Part shown: one piece after another, positions 1 through 11,512 of the stretch
How the letters are laid out: each line of letters starts with the position of its first letter
Numbering within the stretch: the stretch's first letter is position 1
Translations under genes and position numbers: made by a program
The notes under the pieces: model-generated
Told to the model about the DNA's origin: nothing
Database searches by the model: none
What the model saw: the letters and a program-made list of their open reading frames with translations, nothing else
Assembly (NCBI RefSeq): GCF_036588685.1
Contig: NC_086374.1
Location: 27,706,886 to 27,770,885 of the forward strand
Length of the DNA: 64,000 nucleotides
Direction of reading: 5' to 3'
Origin: Mytilus trossulus
Lineage: Eukaryota > Mollusca > Bivalvia > Mytilida > Mytilidae

Positions 1-359
1 ACAAGATACAAATATGTATATAGAATGACAGTACAACATGATGTACAGCTTTATTCGTATATACATGTCTTTTCCTTTTTAGTCATCATTCCTAAAATTT
101 AAGTGCAAAACTTGCAATCATGTCTTCATCATACATGTAAAATTTAATAAAAAAAAAGAGGGTTATGAACATATACAATTTTTAACAAATGGAATAATTG
201 GTCCTGTCTTGATGAATAAAACATGAAAAATAGTTATACTGAGGTTAATAACAATTTTCATGTAACAATGATTAATTAGATACATTGAAGAAAGACATAA
301 AAAAAGACAAGTTGCTTGAAAACATCATTTAACAATCCACAAAAGCAGACCTGTCAAAT
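1..359. other. AT-rich sequence, nothing recognised
   Basis: No open frame, repeat structure or motif that I can support. Confidence 0.5.
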
Positions 360-778
360 GTGATTGATTGATTGATTGTTGGTTGCTTAACGTCCAGTGG
401 CAAATATTTCATGCATATTCAGGACAAGAACAAGTTAACAATAAATACAATAGGTAGGTTGTTATAATGGAGGCCATCTAGGATGATGGTTGGGGAAATT
501 TGGACTGCCACTGGAAAAAGAGGGTATATTGGATAGGGTCAGAAATTTTGCCTTGCAACAGGCCACCTACTGACCCCTCAAAGAGTTGTTGCAAGGGTTC
601 TTAACGTGCAAAGAGAGTGGCACTCTCTTTACAGGAGGCATCGGATTTAACGTCCCCCTTCTGACAGGACGTGACTGCGAACTTGATGCATCCCGCACAG
701 CCAAACGGACGCCCCACTTCGGCAAGCGTTTTACTGCCGGTCAGGAGAAGACCAAGTGACCATATTTCTATACGGTCT
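360..778. repeat. Dispersed mussel-type repeat with GATT start
   Basis: Begins with GATT tetranucleotides, followed by a stretch containing TTGCTTAACGTCCAGTGG. A diverged copy of that start recurs at 32338-32400. The stretch near 670-745 (GACGTGACTGCGA, then CATCCCGCACAGCCA) recurs at about 63213-63285. I recall this as a common Mytilus dispersed repeat, but copy number was not checked. It runs into the LINE fragment at about 779. Confidence 0.6.
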
Positions 779-1852
779 ATTCTTTGCTTAAAGCTTGCTA
801 TTTATGGATTCAGTGAGTCTGCAGTAGGTTTTTTCAGGTCATACCTAAGTAATAGAACACAGCAAGTAAACATTTGCAATGTTAATTCTGATAAAAAAGA
901 TGTGAAATTTGGTGTCCCCCAAGGATCTATACTAGGTCCTCTATTATTTGTCTTATTTATAAATGACCTACCCCTGTGCATTAAAAATTGTAAAACAGAC
1001 TTGTATGCTGATGATACTACTCTTCATAAATCCGGGAAAAGTATAGAAAATTTACATGATGATGTTCAAGAAGATTTATGCAAAGTTGAAGAATGGTGCA
1101 AAATGAATAATATGTTCATCAATACCAAAAAAACTAAATGTTTGGTTACTGGAACAAGTCAGAAGTTATCAACCCAATCTTTTCAACCAAATTTAGTAAT
1201 AAATTCAGAAACACTACAAAATTCGTCATGTGAGAAATTATTAGGTGTTAAAATTGACAGCACTCTTAGCAGGAAAAACCAAATTGATCAAATTTGTGCT
1301 AGCATTTCATCAAGAATATACCTTCTTTCTAAATTAAAGAAATTTTTAGATATAAATGCCAGGAAAGCATATTATAACGGACATATTCTGCCTCTCATCG
1401 ATTACTGCTGTATTATTTGGGGAGAATGTAAAAATGAAGGGATAGTAAGAATATTAAAACTTCAAAAAAGAGCAGCAAGATTAATTCTTGATGCAGACCC
1501 ATTATCCCCTTCAGCCCCCTTATTTAAAAAACTTGGTTGGATGACAGTAGAAAACAGAATCAAATACCACAAATATTTATTGCTATTTAAATGTATGCGG
1601 AAAGAAGCACCACAGTACCTAATTCAAAAGTTTCAACTTATATCTGTAAATAATCCTTATGCTTTAAGGGGTGTTACTCAAGGTAATTTGATAGTTCCAA
1701 AGCCAAAAACTGAACTGTTTAAAAAATCTTTTGCTTATTCTGGATCAGTTTTATGGAACGGACTACCTTATGAAATGCGTAAAGTGCAAAACACTTATTC
1801 TTTTAAACAAATTATAAAACAATACTTGAGACAGTCCCAATATTCAGTCTGA
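671..1852 (+). pseudogene. 5'-truncated LINE reverse transcriptase fragment
   Basis: The 393-codon open frame is a chimera. About the first 36 codons are read through the preceding dispersed repeat; from about 779 it is the C-terminal half of a non-LTR reverse transcriptase. Visible motifs are GVPQGSILGPLLF, the catalytic YADD box in LYADDTTL, and the downstream thumb/C-terminal region with LQKRAARLI and SGSVLWNGLP, typical of the Jockey/CR1 superfamily. The endonuclease and the N-terminal fingers are absent, so the copy is 5' truncated and cannot move alone. The remaining frame is uninterrupted, which suggests a fairly young insertion. The ATG at 671 belongs to the repeat and is not a biological start. 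Confidence 0.85.
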
Positions 1853-2141
1853 AATGATTGCAACTATTACTCTTAGAATGTATGATTTTAATGATTTGTA
1901 TATATATACTAGGTCTATTTACTACATGCGATATGTAACTGTTTCATATCATTTAATCATGGTACATGTACATTGAACTATTATGTCTATACAATTGTGT
2001 TTATATGTTGTATGTTTGCTTTTTTTCTCTTATTATTATCATTTTGTTTTTACTTGTATTACATAAATGTATATGAGGGCCTCAGGGAAGATTAGTGATT
2101 GTAACTAACTGTGTTTACCCTCTTTAAATAAAGAATTTATT
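1853..2141 (+). other. LINE 3' UTR and tail
   Basis: AT-rich sequence after the LINE stop, ending in AAATAAAGAATTTATTA just before the hairpin repeat begins. It is probably the 3' UTR and simple tail of the LINE fragment. No long poly(A) is present. Confidence 0.5.
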
Positions 2142-2189
2142 AAGTCTTTCCACTTTTCTGTGGAAAGACTTATTGTATTTGTTCTGATT
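2142..2189 (+). repeat. Orphan 5' hairpin of the double-hairpin repeat
   Basis: AAGTCTTTCCAC (2142-2153), loop TTTTCT, then GTGGAAAGACTT (2160-2171) form a perfect 12-bp stem. The hairpin and the next bases match the start of the 2.2-kb repeat that follows. This is therefore a solitary terminal unit placed head-to-tail in front of a full copy. Confidence 0.7.
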
Positions 2190-2671
2190 ATTAGGTCTTT
2201 CCACTTTTCTGTGGAAAGTCCTATTGTATTTGTTCTGATTATTATTATTATTATTATTATTATTTTTTTTTTTCTTCCGCCAAATTTTTTTCTTGCGATA
2301 AATGTTTGTTTCGCAATATGTCGCTTAGATATTTCTCATATGGTATCGTATAGTTTATGCGCTTTTAAATTTCACCCTGCTAAGCCGAACCATTTTCTTT
2401 GTGAGAGTTATCTCCCTATTCACTGTTTATCATGTGTGTGCATCTCCTTCATAACAAAAAAAGATAGCGACAAAATTCTTTTCACAAATTGTTCGTTACA
2501 TCCTCAGTAATTTTTGGCGTATTTGGATCGAAGTGATTCTATGAAATTTTATAGGAGTTATCTACCTTTACGGAATAAATTTGTCGCTATATTTTTTTAA
2601 CTCATAAACCGTTAACCGTATAACCCTGGAATGTTTTTATTTGAGTCCCCTGATTCCTAACTAAGAAAATT

Positions 2672-2984
2672 AGGTCAAGGTCAAAGGTCAAGGTCATATT
2701 TTAGATTTTCATATGTCTTTGATTTCCCTATAATTCTTGAATGGTTATAGATACAGAAAATTTAAGCAGTAAAAAATGTTGAGTACTTCAAGGGGCAACT
2801 TTGTTACTTTATGATTGTATTGGTTTTACCATTATGTAAGGGACATAACCCCCATTGATGGTTTATAAAAAGCCATTATTAAGCAAAACTCTTAAACAAA
2901 AGGTCCTTGACCCATAGGGTCTTTTGCAATGACATTGTGAAGCAATGACCTTGACAAAGGTCACAAGGTCAAAGGTCAAGGTCA
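2672..2984 (+). promoter_or_regulatory. Clustered AGGTCA nuclear-receptor half-sites
   Basis: Four AGGTCA half-sites lie at 2672, 2678, 2685 and 2691, and four more at 2958, 2966, 2973 and 2979. Several sit in TCAAGGTCA, the extended half-site bound by NR5A/FTZ-F1 and ERR type receptors. The same arrays recur in copy 2 (5045-5069 and about 5331-5357) and in the third unit (7182-7206). Binding is an inference; the match may simply be part of the repeat consensus. Confidence 0.3.
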
Positions 2985-3036
2985 TGTCCATATGTGATTT
3001 GGGGCACTACTTGAAGAGTTTTATGTGTGTTTGCCT

Positions 3037-3037
3037 G

Positions 3038-3096
<59 letters not shown>

Positions 3097-3218
3097 TGAT
3101 CGAGATCAATCAATCAATCAGAGGATTCAAGATCTTCTTTGTTTCTTTTACGCTGTTTCAACTGACCCTATCCAACGTGTTTAACCAACCAACCAACCAA
3201 CCAACCAACCAACCAACT

Positions 3219-3264
<46 letters not shown>

Positions 3265-3656
3265 GATCATGATCAATTAATCATGTTTCTGTCTCATGTG
3301 TTTAATATAGGGTCCAAGATCTTTGTTTCTTTTTCGCTGTTTCAATTGACCCTATCCAACGTGTTTAACCAACCAACCAACCAACCAACCAGCTAATCAA
3401 GTAATCAATCAATCAATCAATCAATCAATCATGATCATGATCAATCAATCATGTATCCGTCTCATGTGTTTAATATACGGTCCAAGATCTTCTTTGTTTC
3501 TTTTTCGCTGTTTCAATTGACCCTATCCAACGTGTTTAACCAACCAACCAACCAACCAACTAATCAATCAATCAATCAATCAAGTAATCAATCAATCATG
3601 ATCATGATCAATCAATCAATCAGTCAAGTACTCAATCAATCATGATGATGATCAAT
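3037..3656. repeat. CAAT and CCAA tetranucleotide arrays
   Basis: Blocks of CAAT repeats alternate with CCAA repeats, separated by near-identical spacers of about 80-110 bp that contain TGACCCTATCCAACGTGTTT. This gives a higher-order period of roughly 170-190 bp. The corresponding block in copy 2 (about 5410-6020) is 8 bp shorter overall, as expected from slippage. Confidence 0.85.
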
Positions 3657-4562
3657 CAATCATGTTTCATGAAAAATTGAAATTTAATATTGTTCTTGCG
3701 TCACTTCTGAAAAAAAAATCCACATGTACTCTGAAACTACAAGTACAATCGACCTCAAAATTTGCAGTCAGCAGTGCATACATGTACTAAAAGTTTATAA
3801 AAAAACTTGGTGCAGCTACCTCTCAAGAATTTTCCTAGAGAAAATAAATGGCAATGCCGTAAAAATCGCTGGCTAGGTCCGTAAATCTCAGTAAAAACCT
3901 ACAATAAAATGTCCGCTCCGAGATTGAAATACTAATCTGTGTTACAAACAAGTGCTGAAAAATGTACATTATCAGAAAATAATCAATAAATGTGTTTTTA
4001 AGTTACACCGGATCAATTAAATCCAAATCATGCACTGCCCGTGAACTGTCAACAAGATGTCAATTTCCTACAATGACAAAAGAAATTACATTGTGTACAT
4101 TCCATCTCTATAGATGTTGTCTGTCCAACGTCCCGACCTAAAGAGAAATAAAAAGACTATCTTTTCGTTATTATAAACCCGTGTCACGTGATGTGGCGCG
4201 CGCGCTGTACCTAAAATAAAAGAAAAACTTTCCAAACTAAACATGAACCTTTTCCGGTAACAATAATATAAACCCCATACAGAAACAAACAAACACCCCC
4301 CCCCCCCCCCCCCAATTCAATTAATTTTAAAGGGGGAAAGACCCCCTACAATTGCTTTTGTAAAGCAATTGATTTATATTGTAAAGAACCTTTTTAACCA
4401 TTCTGTTCCGTTAATAAAAAAAAAAAAAAAAAAAAATCCCGAGACCCCGTTTTGCCCCCCCCCCCCCTTTTTTTTTAACCCTTCACTTACAACTGAATGT
4501 AGGTTGTGTGCTATCGATCCTTTCAACGTAAAACGAACGACAACTCCAGTTTTTTCCATATT

Positions 4563-5410
4563 ATTAGGTCTTTCCACTTTTCTGTGGAAAGTCCTATTGT
4601 ATTTGTTCTGATTATTATTATTATTATTATTATTATTTTTTTTTTTCTTCCGCCAAATTTTTTTCTTGCGATAAATGTTTGTTTCGCAATATGTCGCTTA
4701 GATATTTCTCATATGGTATCGTATAGTTTATGCGCTTTTAAATTTCACCCTGCTAAGCCGAACCATTTTCTTTGTGAGAGTTATCTCCCTATTCACTGTT
4801 TATCATGTGTGTGCATCTCCTTCATAACAAAAAAAGATAGCGACAAAATTCTTTTCACAAATTGTTCGTTACATCCTCAGTAATTTTTGGCGTATTTGGA
4901 TCGAAGTGATTCTATGAAATTTTATAGGAGTTATCTACCTTTACGGAATAAATTTGTCGCTATATTTTTTTAACTCATAAACCGTTAACCGTATAACCCT
5001 GGAATGTTTTTATTTGAGTCCCCTGATTCCTAACTAAGAAAATTAGGTCAAGGTCAAAGGTCAAGGTCATATTTTAGATTTTCATATGTCTTTGATTTCC
5101 CTATAATTCTTGAATGGTTATAGATACAGAAAATTTAAGCAGTAAAAAATGTTGAGTACTTCAAGGGGCAACTTTGTTACTTTATGATTGTATTGGTTTT
5201 ACCATTATGTAAGGGACATAACCCCCATTGATGGTTTATAAAAAGCCATTATTAAGCAAAACTCTTAAACAAAAGGTCCTTGACCCATAGGGTCTTTTGC
5301 AATGACATTGTGAAGCAATGACCTTGACAAAGGTCACAAGGTCAAAGGTCAAGGTCATGTCCATATGTGATTTGGGGCACTACTTGAAGAGTTTTATGTG
5401 TGTTTGCCTG

Positions 5411-5465
<55 letters not shown>

Positions 5466-5587
5466 TGATCGAGATCAATCAATCAATCAGAGGATTCAAG
5501 ATCTTCTTTGTTTCTTTTACGCTGTTTCAACTGACCCTATCCAACGTGTTTAACCAACCAACCAACCAACCAACCAACCAACCAACT

Positions 5588-5629
<42 letters not shown>

Positions 5630-6762
5630 GATCATGATCAATTAATCATGTTTCTGTCTCATGTGTTTAATATAGGGTCCAAGATCTTTGTTTCTTTTTC
5701 GCTGTTTCAATTGACCCTATCCAACGTGTTTAACCAACCAACCAACCAACCAACCAGCTAATCAAGTAATCAATCAATCAATCAATCAATCAATCATGAT
5801 CATGATCAATCAATCATGTATCCGTCTCATGTGTTTAATATACGGTCCAAGATCTTCTTTGTTTCTTTTTCGCTGTTTCAATTGACCCTATCCAACGTGT
5901 TTAACCAACCAACCAACCAACCAACTAATCAATCAATCAATCAATCAAGTAATCAATCAATCATGATCATGATCAATCAATCAATCAGTCAAGTACTCAA
6001 TCAATCATGATGATGATCAATCAATCATGTTTCATGAAAAATTGAAATTTAATATTGTTCTTGCGTCACTTCTGAAAAAAAAATCCACATGTACTCTGAA
6101 ACTACAAGTACAATCGACCTCAAAATTTGCAGTCAGCAGTGCATACATGTACTAAAAGTTTATAAAAAAACTTGGTGCAGCTACCTCTCAAGAATTTTCC
6201 TAGAGAAAATAAATGGCAATGCTGTAAAAATCGCTGGCTAGGTCCGTAAATCTCAGTAAAAACCTACAATAAAATGTCCGCTCCGAGATTGAAATACTAA
6301 TCTGTGTTACAAACAAGTGCTGAAAAATGTACATTATCAGAAAATAATCAATAAATGTGTTTTTAAGTTACACCGGATCAATTAAATCCAAATCATGCAC
6401 TGCCCGTGAACTGTCAACAAGATGTCAATTTCCTACAATGACAAAAGAAATTACATTGTGTACATTCCATCTCTATAGATGTTGTCTGTCCAACGTCCCG
6501 ACCTAAAGAGAAATAAAAAGACTATCTTTTCGTTATTATAAACCCGTGTCACGTGATGTGGCGCGCGCGCTGTACCTAAAATAAAAGAAAAACTTTCCAA
6601 ACTAAACATGAACCTTTTCCGGTAACAATAATATAAACCCCATACAGAAACAAACAAACAAACAAACAAACAAACAAACACCCCCCCCCCCCCCCAATTC
6701 AATTAATTTTAAAGGGGGAAAGACCCCCTACAATTGCTTTTGTAAAGCAATTGATTTATATT
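4563..6762 (+). mobile_element. Double-hairpin repeat element, copy 2
   Basis: Near-identical to 2190-4380. Visible differences are tract-length changes in the CAAT and CAAA/poly-C runs and a rare substitution (GCCGTAAAA against GCTGTAAAA). The start hairpin is at 4566-4595 and the end hairpin at 6731-6753. The 182 bp between the copies (4381-4562: homopolymer A and C runs plus unique sequence) do not belong to the unit. Both copies therefore share the same boundaries, which favours two insertions over a simple tandem duplication. Confidence 0.65.
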
Positions 6763-7838
6763 TATTATTATTATTTTTTTTTTTTTTCCGCCAACTTTTG
6801 TTCTTGCGATAAATGTTTGTTTCGCAATATGTCGCTTAGATATTTCTCATATTGTATCGTATAGTTTATGCGCTTTTAAATTTCACCCTGGTAAGCCGAA
6901 CCATTTTCTTTGTAAGAGTTATCTCCCTATTCACTGTTTATCATCAGAGCGTATCTCCTTCGTAACAAAAAAAGATAGCGACAAAATTCTTTTTACAAAT
7001 TGTTCGTTACATCCTCAGTAATTTTTGACGTATTTGGATCGAAGCGATTCGATGAAATTTTAAAGGAGTTATCTACCTTTACGGAATAAATTTGTTCGTA
7101 TGTTTTTTTATTTCATAAACCGATAACCGTATAACCCTGGAATGTTTTTTTTGAGTTCCCTGGGTCCTAACTTAGAAAATTAGGTCAAGGTCAAAGGTCA
7201 AGGTCAAGTTCTCAATTGTGACTTTTGCTTGTTTTTGCATTTTCTCTGACACTGTAAGAGATACATATAAAAGAACAAGTGCAAAATGTCTGCTTTATTG
7301 TAATGAAGATATGCTACATTTAGTCTTATACAATTAAATGGTATCTTATAGGAGTTGTTGCCCCTGAAATGTCTTGATATGAGGTTATTTGATAATAACT
7401 TCAATAAAGTTCATTATAAAGACATTTGACTTGATACAAAAGGTAGAGTGATAAATGACCTTGAAAAATTGCTACCGGAAGTGACCTTGAGAAAACCGGA
7501 AGTAGCCTTTTTTGCAATTTTTTCATCTAAAAGTACTCAGAATCCATATATTTTGTCATATAGATACATAAACTGATTACTGAAGCCTAAATATGACTTC
7601 CATCAGACCGGAAGTGGCCAATTATTTCCCCTTCTATATACAAAAGAATATAGAAACTATATATTTTTGGAATCAGTGTGAAAAAAGCTATCATATAAGA
7701 CCGGAAGAATATTATCTCCCTTATATCACTCAAAAATTTAATTAAACCATTATTTATCACATTAGTATGAAGAAAATATCTTCTTATCAAAATTTCTTTG
7801 GTTTGGAAAGACTTTCAATTGTTCTCTGAACAATTGGT
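6763..7838 (+). mobile_element. Third, diverged short member of the double-hairpin family
   Basis: Starts directly against the end of copy 2 in an ATT array without the 5' hairpin. It matches copies 1 and 2 with scattered substitutions for about 440 bp (to about 7206), then is unrelated. It ends with a different hairpin of the same design, CAATTGTTC/TCT/GAACAATTG at 7816-7836. The middle part holds three CCGGAAGT-like motifs around 7475-7615 and no coding frame. Confidence 0.55.
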
Positions 7839-7843
7839 TTTTA

Positions 7844-7884
<41 letters not shown>
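7844..7884. repeat. (ATT)n microsatellite
   Basis: About 13 ATT units immediately after the terminal hairpin of the third element. The same ATT array follows the 5' hairpins of copies 1 and 2, so it appears to be part of the family's joints. Confidence 0.9.
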
Positions 7885-7887
<3 letters not shown>

Positions 7888-8991
7888 CCCCAGTTAAATG
7901 TGAAAGACACAGATAATCAGTCTTTACCAGATGAATGTTGGATGCATGGTGGAGTCCATGGTGAATTTGAAACGCATCACACAAAACTAATGCATTAAGA
8001 AAAGAAACTTTGTTTATACATAGTATGACTTAGAATGATCAATAAACAGGTTGGGAACAAACCCTCTATATGGTGTTTTTACTTTTATACAGGGATAAAA
8101 TTATCCCTCTATATAGAGATGTAGATCAATACATGTCCAAATGATTCAAATCTTCACAACATACATTTCCACAGCTCATTTTTAACTAAAGTATAAGTGA
8201 TGTTTATCTAACACAATCAATCAACGATATAATACATAATAACAGAGATGTGTGATTGACAGTACTACCAATTAAAGATAATTAACTCACACAGTGACAT
8301 TTCACTAATAATTGAAAGAGACAAATTTGGTAAATATCATCTGCATTGAATGAGAGGTTTATGTACTTTATCTTTGTTTGCATAATAACACTAACAGCCA
8401 CATGTATTATGATGAAATACAAAATTGACAGAATATTTATATTGTCGCAATCAATTTATCATTTTCCCTTTGATTCACAGAGAAGAATACTGGAATACAA
8501 TGACGTATTTCTCTTTATTGATGACTATTCTCAGAGTATAATAATAAATGAATTTGTAAATTTCATGATTTACAGTTCGTACATAATTGTTTTTATTAAT
8601 TTCAAGCTGAATATTTTATCAAAACAAAACGTTTGATTTTTAAAAATAATCCATCAAAAGTATCACAATAATCAGTGATCCGAATTATTTTGTCACTGAA
8701 CAATTAAGGTTCATCATAACAAATGGACAAATATGGCCGTAATTTCACCTCAAAAACTACTCTGTGTACAAATTTACCTGTGCTGTTTGGAAAGTTTTAA
8801 ATTATGCCTAGCATATATATAAAAGTTAAATGCATTTTGTGTTAAGATAAAATCTTTCTTGGTTTTTGATGGACATTTTTTTTTGGTAGGGTGAAAGACT
8901 CTTTCGGCGAACAGTCCCGATATCGTGAATAATCAAGAAATTGATGTGCCCCTAACCACAGGAGAAAGTTGCTGAAAGACTAGGCAGTATG
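7885..8991. other. Gene-free AT-rich stretch
   Basis: A 96-codon open frame at 8346-8636 is hydrophobic and AT-driven, with no domain, neighbour or codon signal to support a gene. Nothing else recognised. Confidence 0.5.
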
Positions 8992-9001
8992 CATGGTCAT
9001 G

Positions 9002-9619
9002 GTATCGGGATCGTTCGCCCTAGGTTCGTTCGCACTGAGTTTGTTCGCCCTGGGTTCGTTCGCCCTATATTCATTTATGATAGGTATATGTTACATCAAT
9101 GAAAAAAATATATATAAATATAATATTAAAATGCTTGTATATCTATTAAAACTTAAAGTTAAATACAGAATATTTGCCAAATTTATATTAAGTAATTAGA
9201 TAAAATTCTGGCTACATGTATATTGTTACACTTTATTTTATAGTTACTTTTAATTACTGTTGATTTGACTGTCGTAGCAGCAAGACAACGTCTTTAGTTG
9301 TTTTACATTTGAAAAAACAATGTAGTGCTCAATCTCATTAAAATCCGATGTGGAGGGTAGCGTATCAGAACATTGGATTTTAATGAGATTGTGTAGTGCT
9401 GAAATTCACAGAAACTTAAAACCTAGTAGCAGCTAGCTTTAGACAAGGTAACATGATACATCGTAAATATTCGGCGAAATTGTAGACAGACTTCAACACT
9501 CAATGCAACACTATACTAAAAAAATAAAATCAGGGCGAACGGACTCTGGGCGAACAGGTATTAGGGCGAACAGAAACTAGGGCAAACCAGAATCAGGGCG
9601 AACGGACCCGGAAAATTTC
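9002..9619. mobile_element. MITE-like element with TTCGCCCT subterminal repeats
   Basis: The left end (9010-9070) has four spaced TTCGCCCT-type units and the right end (9530-9605) has five GGGCGAAC-type units in inverted orientation. The outermost ends, GGGATCGTTCGCCCT and the complement of AGGGCGAACGGACCC, match. An identical 10-bp direct repeat CATGGTCATG flanks the element (8992-9001 and 9620-9629), a likely target duplication. Non-autonomous, with no transposase. A smaller MITE lies nested inside. Confidence 0.6.
9330..9391. mobile_element. 62-bp MITE with 9-bp target duplication
   Basis: Perfect 17-bp terminal inverted repeats, CAATCTCATTAAAATCC and GGATTTTAATGAGATTG, around a 28-bp core. 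Exact 9-bp direct repeats TGTAGTGCT flank it at 9321-9329 and 9392-9400. The 9-bp duplication fits Mutator-like elements. It is inserted inside the 9002-9619 element. Confidence 0.75.
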
Positions 9620-9629
9620 CATGGTCATG

Positions 9630-10280
9630 TACTTATCGTCTTATAAATTAACAAGAGCTTTTAAGTTTTAAATCTACAAGCATTCTTCAAGTGGCTTACT
9701 TTTCTTGTCATGTCGCTGGTTTTTCGTCATATCTATACTTTAAAATACCCTCGCCTTGCCGTCTGACATCATACTCGGAGATCATTTGTTTTGAAAATCC
9801 AAAACACTTGCACTAAGCAGTTCATAATTTTGTTTTCAGAGTGATTTTAGATTAGATGGATTCATATTTTTGATAAATGCAGTTACTATAAGTGAAATTT
9901 TGAGAGTAGAAGGGTTTAGTCAATTATTTGATGTTATTGTGTATCTTTGAGGTTGCCGCCAAACAGTGTCCCGTAGTAAATATTTTCTGTCACCGTATTG
10001 GTTAATAACAATTAGTCCTTGACCTTCTTTTCGGAATTCCATTTTCATTGATTAAGGCTAAAACCGAAAAGAAAGTACATATTTCATAAACAACAAAGAA
10101 CACTTATGACCAAGTACTCGAACCCGGAAATTTGTGTATAGTTAGTCTTTCGATACAAACGCGTGTCGAACCAATCTTATCCAGTACAGATCTTTTAACG
10201 TGTAACATAAAATAATGTCATCCATAAAATATTGTCCGCCATGAAATATATTGTCCGCAGGTCATGATAACATTTTACGA
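9630..10280. other. Nothing recognised
   Basis: Unique-looking AT-rich DNA without supported coding or repeat structure. Confidence 0.5.
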
Positions 10281-10289
10281 GGGGGCACA

Positions 10290-10475
10290 ATAGGGGGTCC
10301 GTTAAAAAAAGAGGGACGAACGATATCAAAGGGACAGTCAAACTCGTAAATCGAAAATAAACTGACAACGCAATGGCTAAAAATGAAAAGACAAACAGAC
10401 AAACAATAGTACAAATGACACAACATAGAAAACTATGGAATAAGCAATGACGAACCCCAATTAACCATGTTAGTA
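10290..10475. repeat. Dispersed mussel-type repeat
   Basis: The segment beginning GAGGGACGAACGATATCAAA and continuing with a run of GACAAACAGACAAACA-type sequence matches a repeat I recall as very common in Mytilus genomic sequence. The open frame on the minus strand here (10195-10479) lies in this repeat. Confidence 0.45.
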
Positions 10476-10479
10476 ACAT

Positions 10480-10925
10480 GTTAATAATACCTCGATTTTG
10501 GCTAAAACAGTTAACAACAGATGCAAAAGTGTTGATAACAGTTAAAAGAAGTGGGTTAAAAAAATTAACAGTTTAAATTGATCACGGATAACAGTTAACA
10601 ACACCTTGAAAAATCCTAAACAGGTTAACATAAAAAGGTATTGTCTCTCCCTTTTATTATGAAATAACACTACCTAACCTTGTCCATGAAATTTTGTCAT
10701 CTCCTTCTGGACAATATTTCACTGTGGAAATATGTCTGTGACAATATTTTCCTATTAAATACTGTTCATGAAATATCATGTAATTTGAATTGTTTTTTTT
10801 ATTCTGCATTTCCTTTCCACGTGTATAAACGAATGACGTTGGTACCAACTATTTGGCAAATGTTAACTACTATAGCAACGCGCAGTTGTCATGAGATAGG
10901 GGTTCCTTCATAATGTAAATTATTA
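10480..10925. other. GTTAACA-rich stretch and unassigned DNA
   Basis: Between 10480 and 10630 there are about seven degenerate copies of AACAGTTAACA at irregular spacing. From 10630 to 10925 nothing is recognised; small open frames on both strands overlap and look like chance. Confidence 0.35.
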
Positions 10926-11037
10926 TAACTGAAACTAGTATAGTACGGTAACATAGAATTTTCAGAATTTAGTTTTAGAATACATACAAAACATAATGTT
11001 AAAATTTTGGTGACGAAATATATATATAACTACATCG

Positions 11038-11102
11038 GGTGCCGAATTAACAAGGTGCCGTATATTGATAAGGTGCTGATTTGACTAGGTGCCTGATTTT
11101 CC
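11038..11102. repeat. Degenerate GGTGCC tandem repeat
   Basis: Four units starting GGTGCC/GGTGCT, spaced 16-20 bp apart, with AT-rich spacers. Too short to classify. Confidence 0.5.
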
Positions 11103-11367
11103 AGAATAAGCTTTTTAGCACTTCAAGTTATAGGTAAGCAAAAAAGGTAGCAAGACAACTCACCCACACCAAATCGTCCACTTTTGACCCAACTGCCCCA
11201 CTTAAAAAAAAATAGCCGCACACTGTTTAAGCAAATTCACCCCGCTTATGAAAAAGGATCAATCCCGTTAACTTAGTTTTCTACTGCCAACTCGCGCCAC
11301 TTATGAAATGAATAAACAACGATGAATTTATAATAAATGTATACCAACTCGTCCCATTTATAAATAT

Positions 11368-11512
11368 ACAATATTAGGTCAATGTCAGAAAAATATCAAC
11401 TTTTTTGTATGAGGCTGAAAAACTGGGGAAGGGCGAGGTTTTACCGAGTCCTTTCCCAGTTTTGCACCGAGTACAAAAAGTTGATATTTTTCCGACAATG
11501 ACCTAATATTGT
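11368..11512. repeat. 145-bp imperfect palindrome (MITE-like)
   Basis: ACAATATTAGGTCA at the left end is mirrored by TGACCTAATATTGT at the right. The inner arms (GAAAAATATCAACTTTTT and its complement, then AAAACTGGG) continue the inverted pairing. It is probably a small foldback element within the larger 11150-13135 element. Confidence 0.65.

Larger units (their letters stand above)
2190..4380 (+). mobile_element. Double-hairpin repeat element, copy 1
   Basis: A 2.19-kb unit repeated almost base for base at 4563-6762. It starts with a 12-bp stem, TTTTCT-loop hairpin at 2193-2222 and an ATT array. It carries CAAT and CCAA arrays at about 3037-3656, then a poly-C run, and ends with the hairpin CAATTGCTTT/TGT/AAAGCAATTG at 4349-4371. 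No transposase-like frame is present, so it is non-autonomous. Hairpins near the ends and internal microsatellites recall Helitron-like bivalve elements, but no class can be assigned. Open frames here are translations of CAAT arrays and are not genes. Confidence 0.65.

Noticed and set aside
2945-3645. Open frames rich in NQSINQS and NQPTNQPT
   Set aside because: They are translations of CAAT and CCAA arrays, open in all frames and repeated in both element copies.
8346-8636. 96-aa hydrophobic protein
   Set aside because: AT-rich chance frame without homology, context or splice support.
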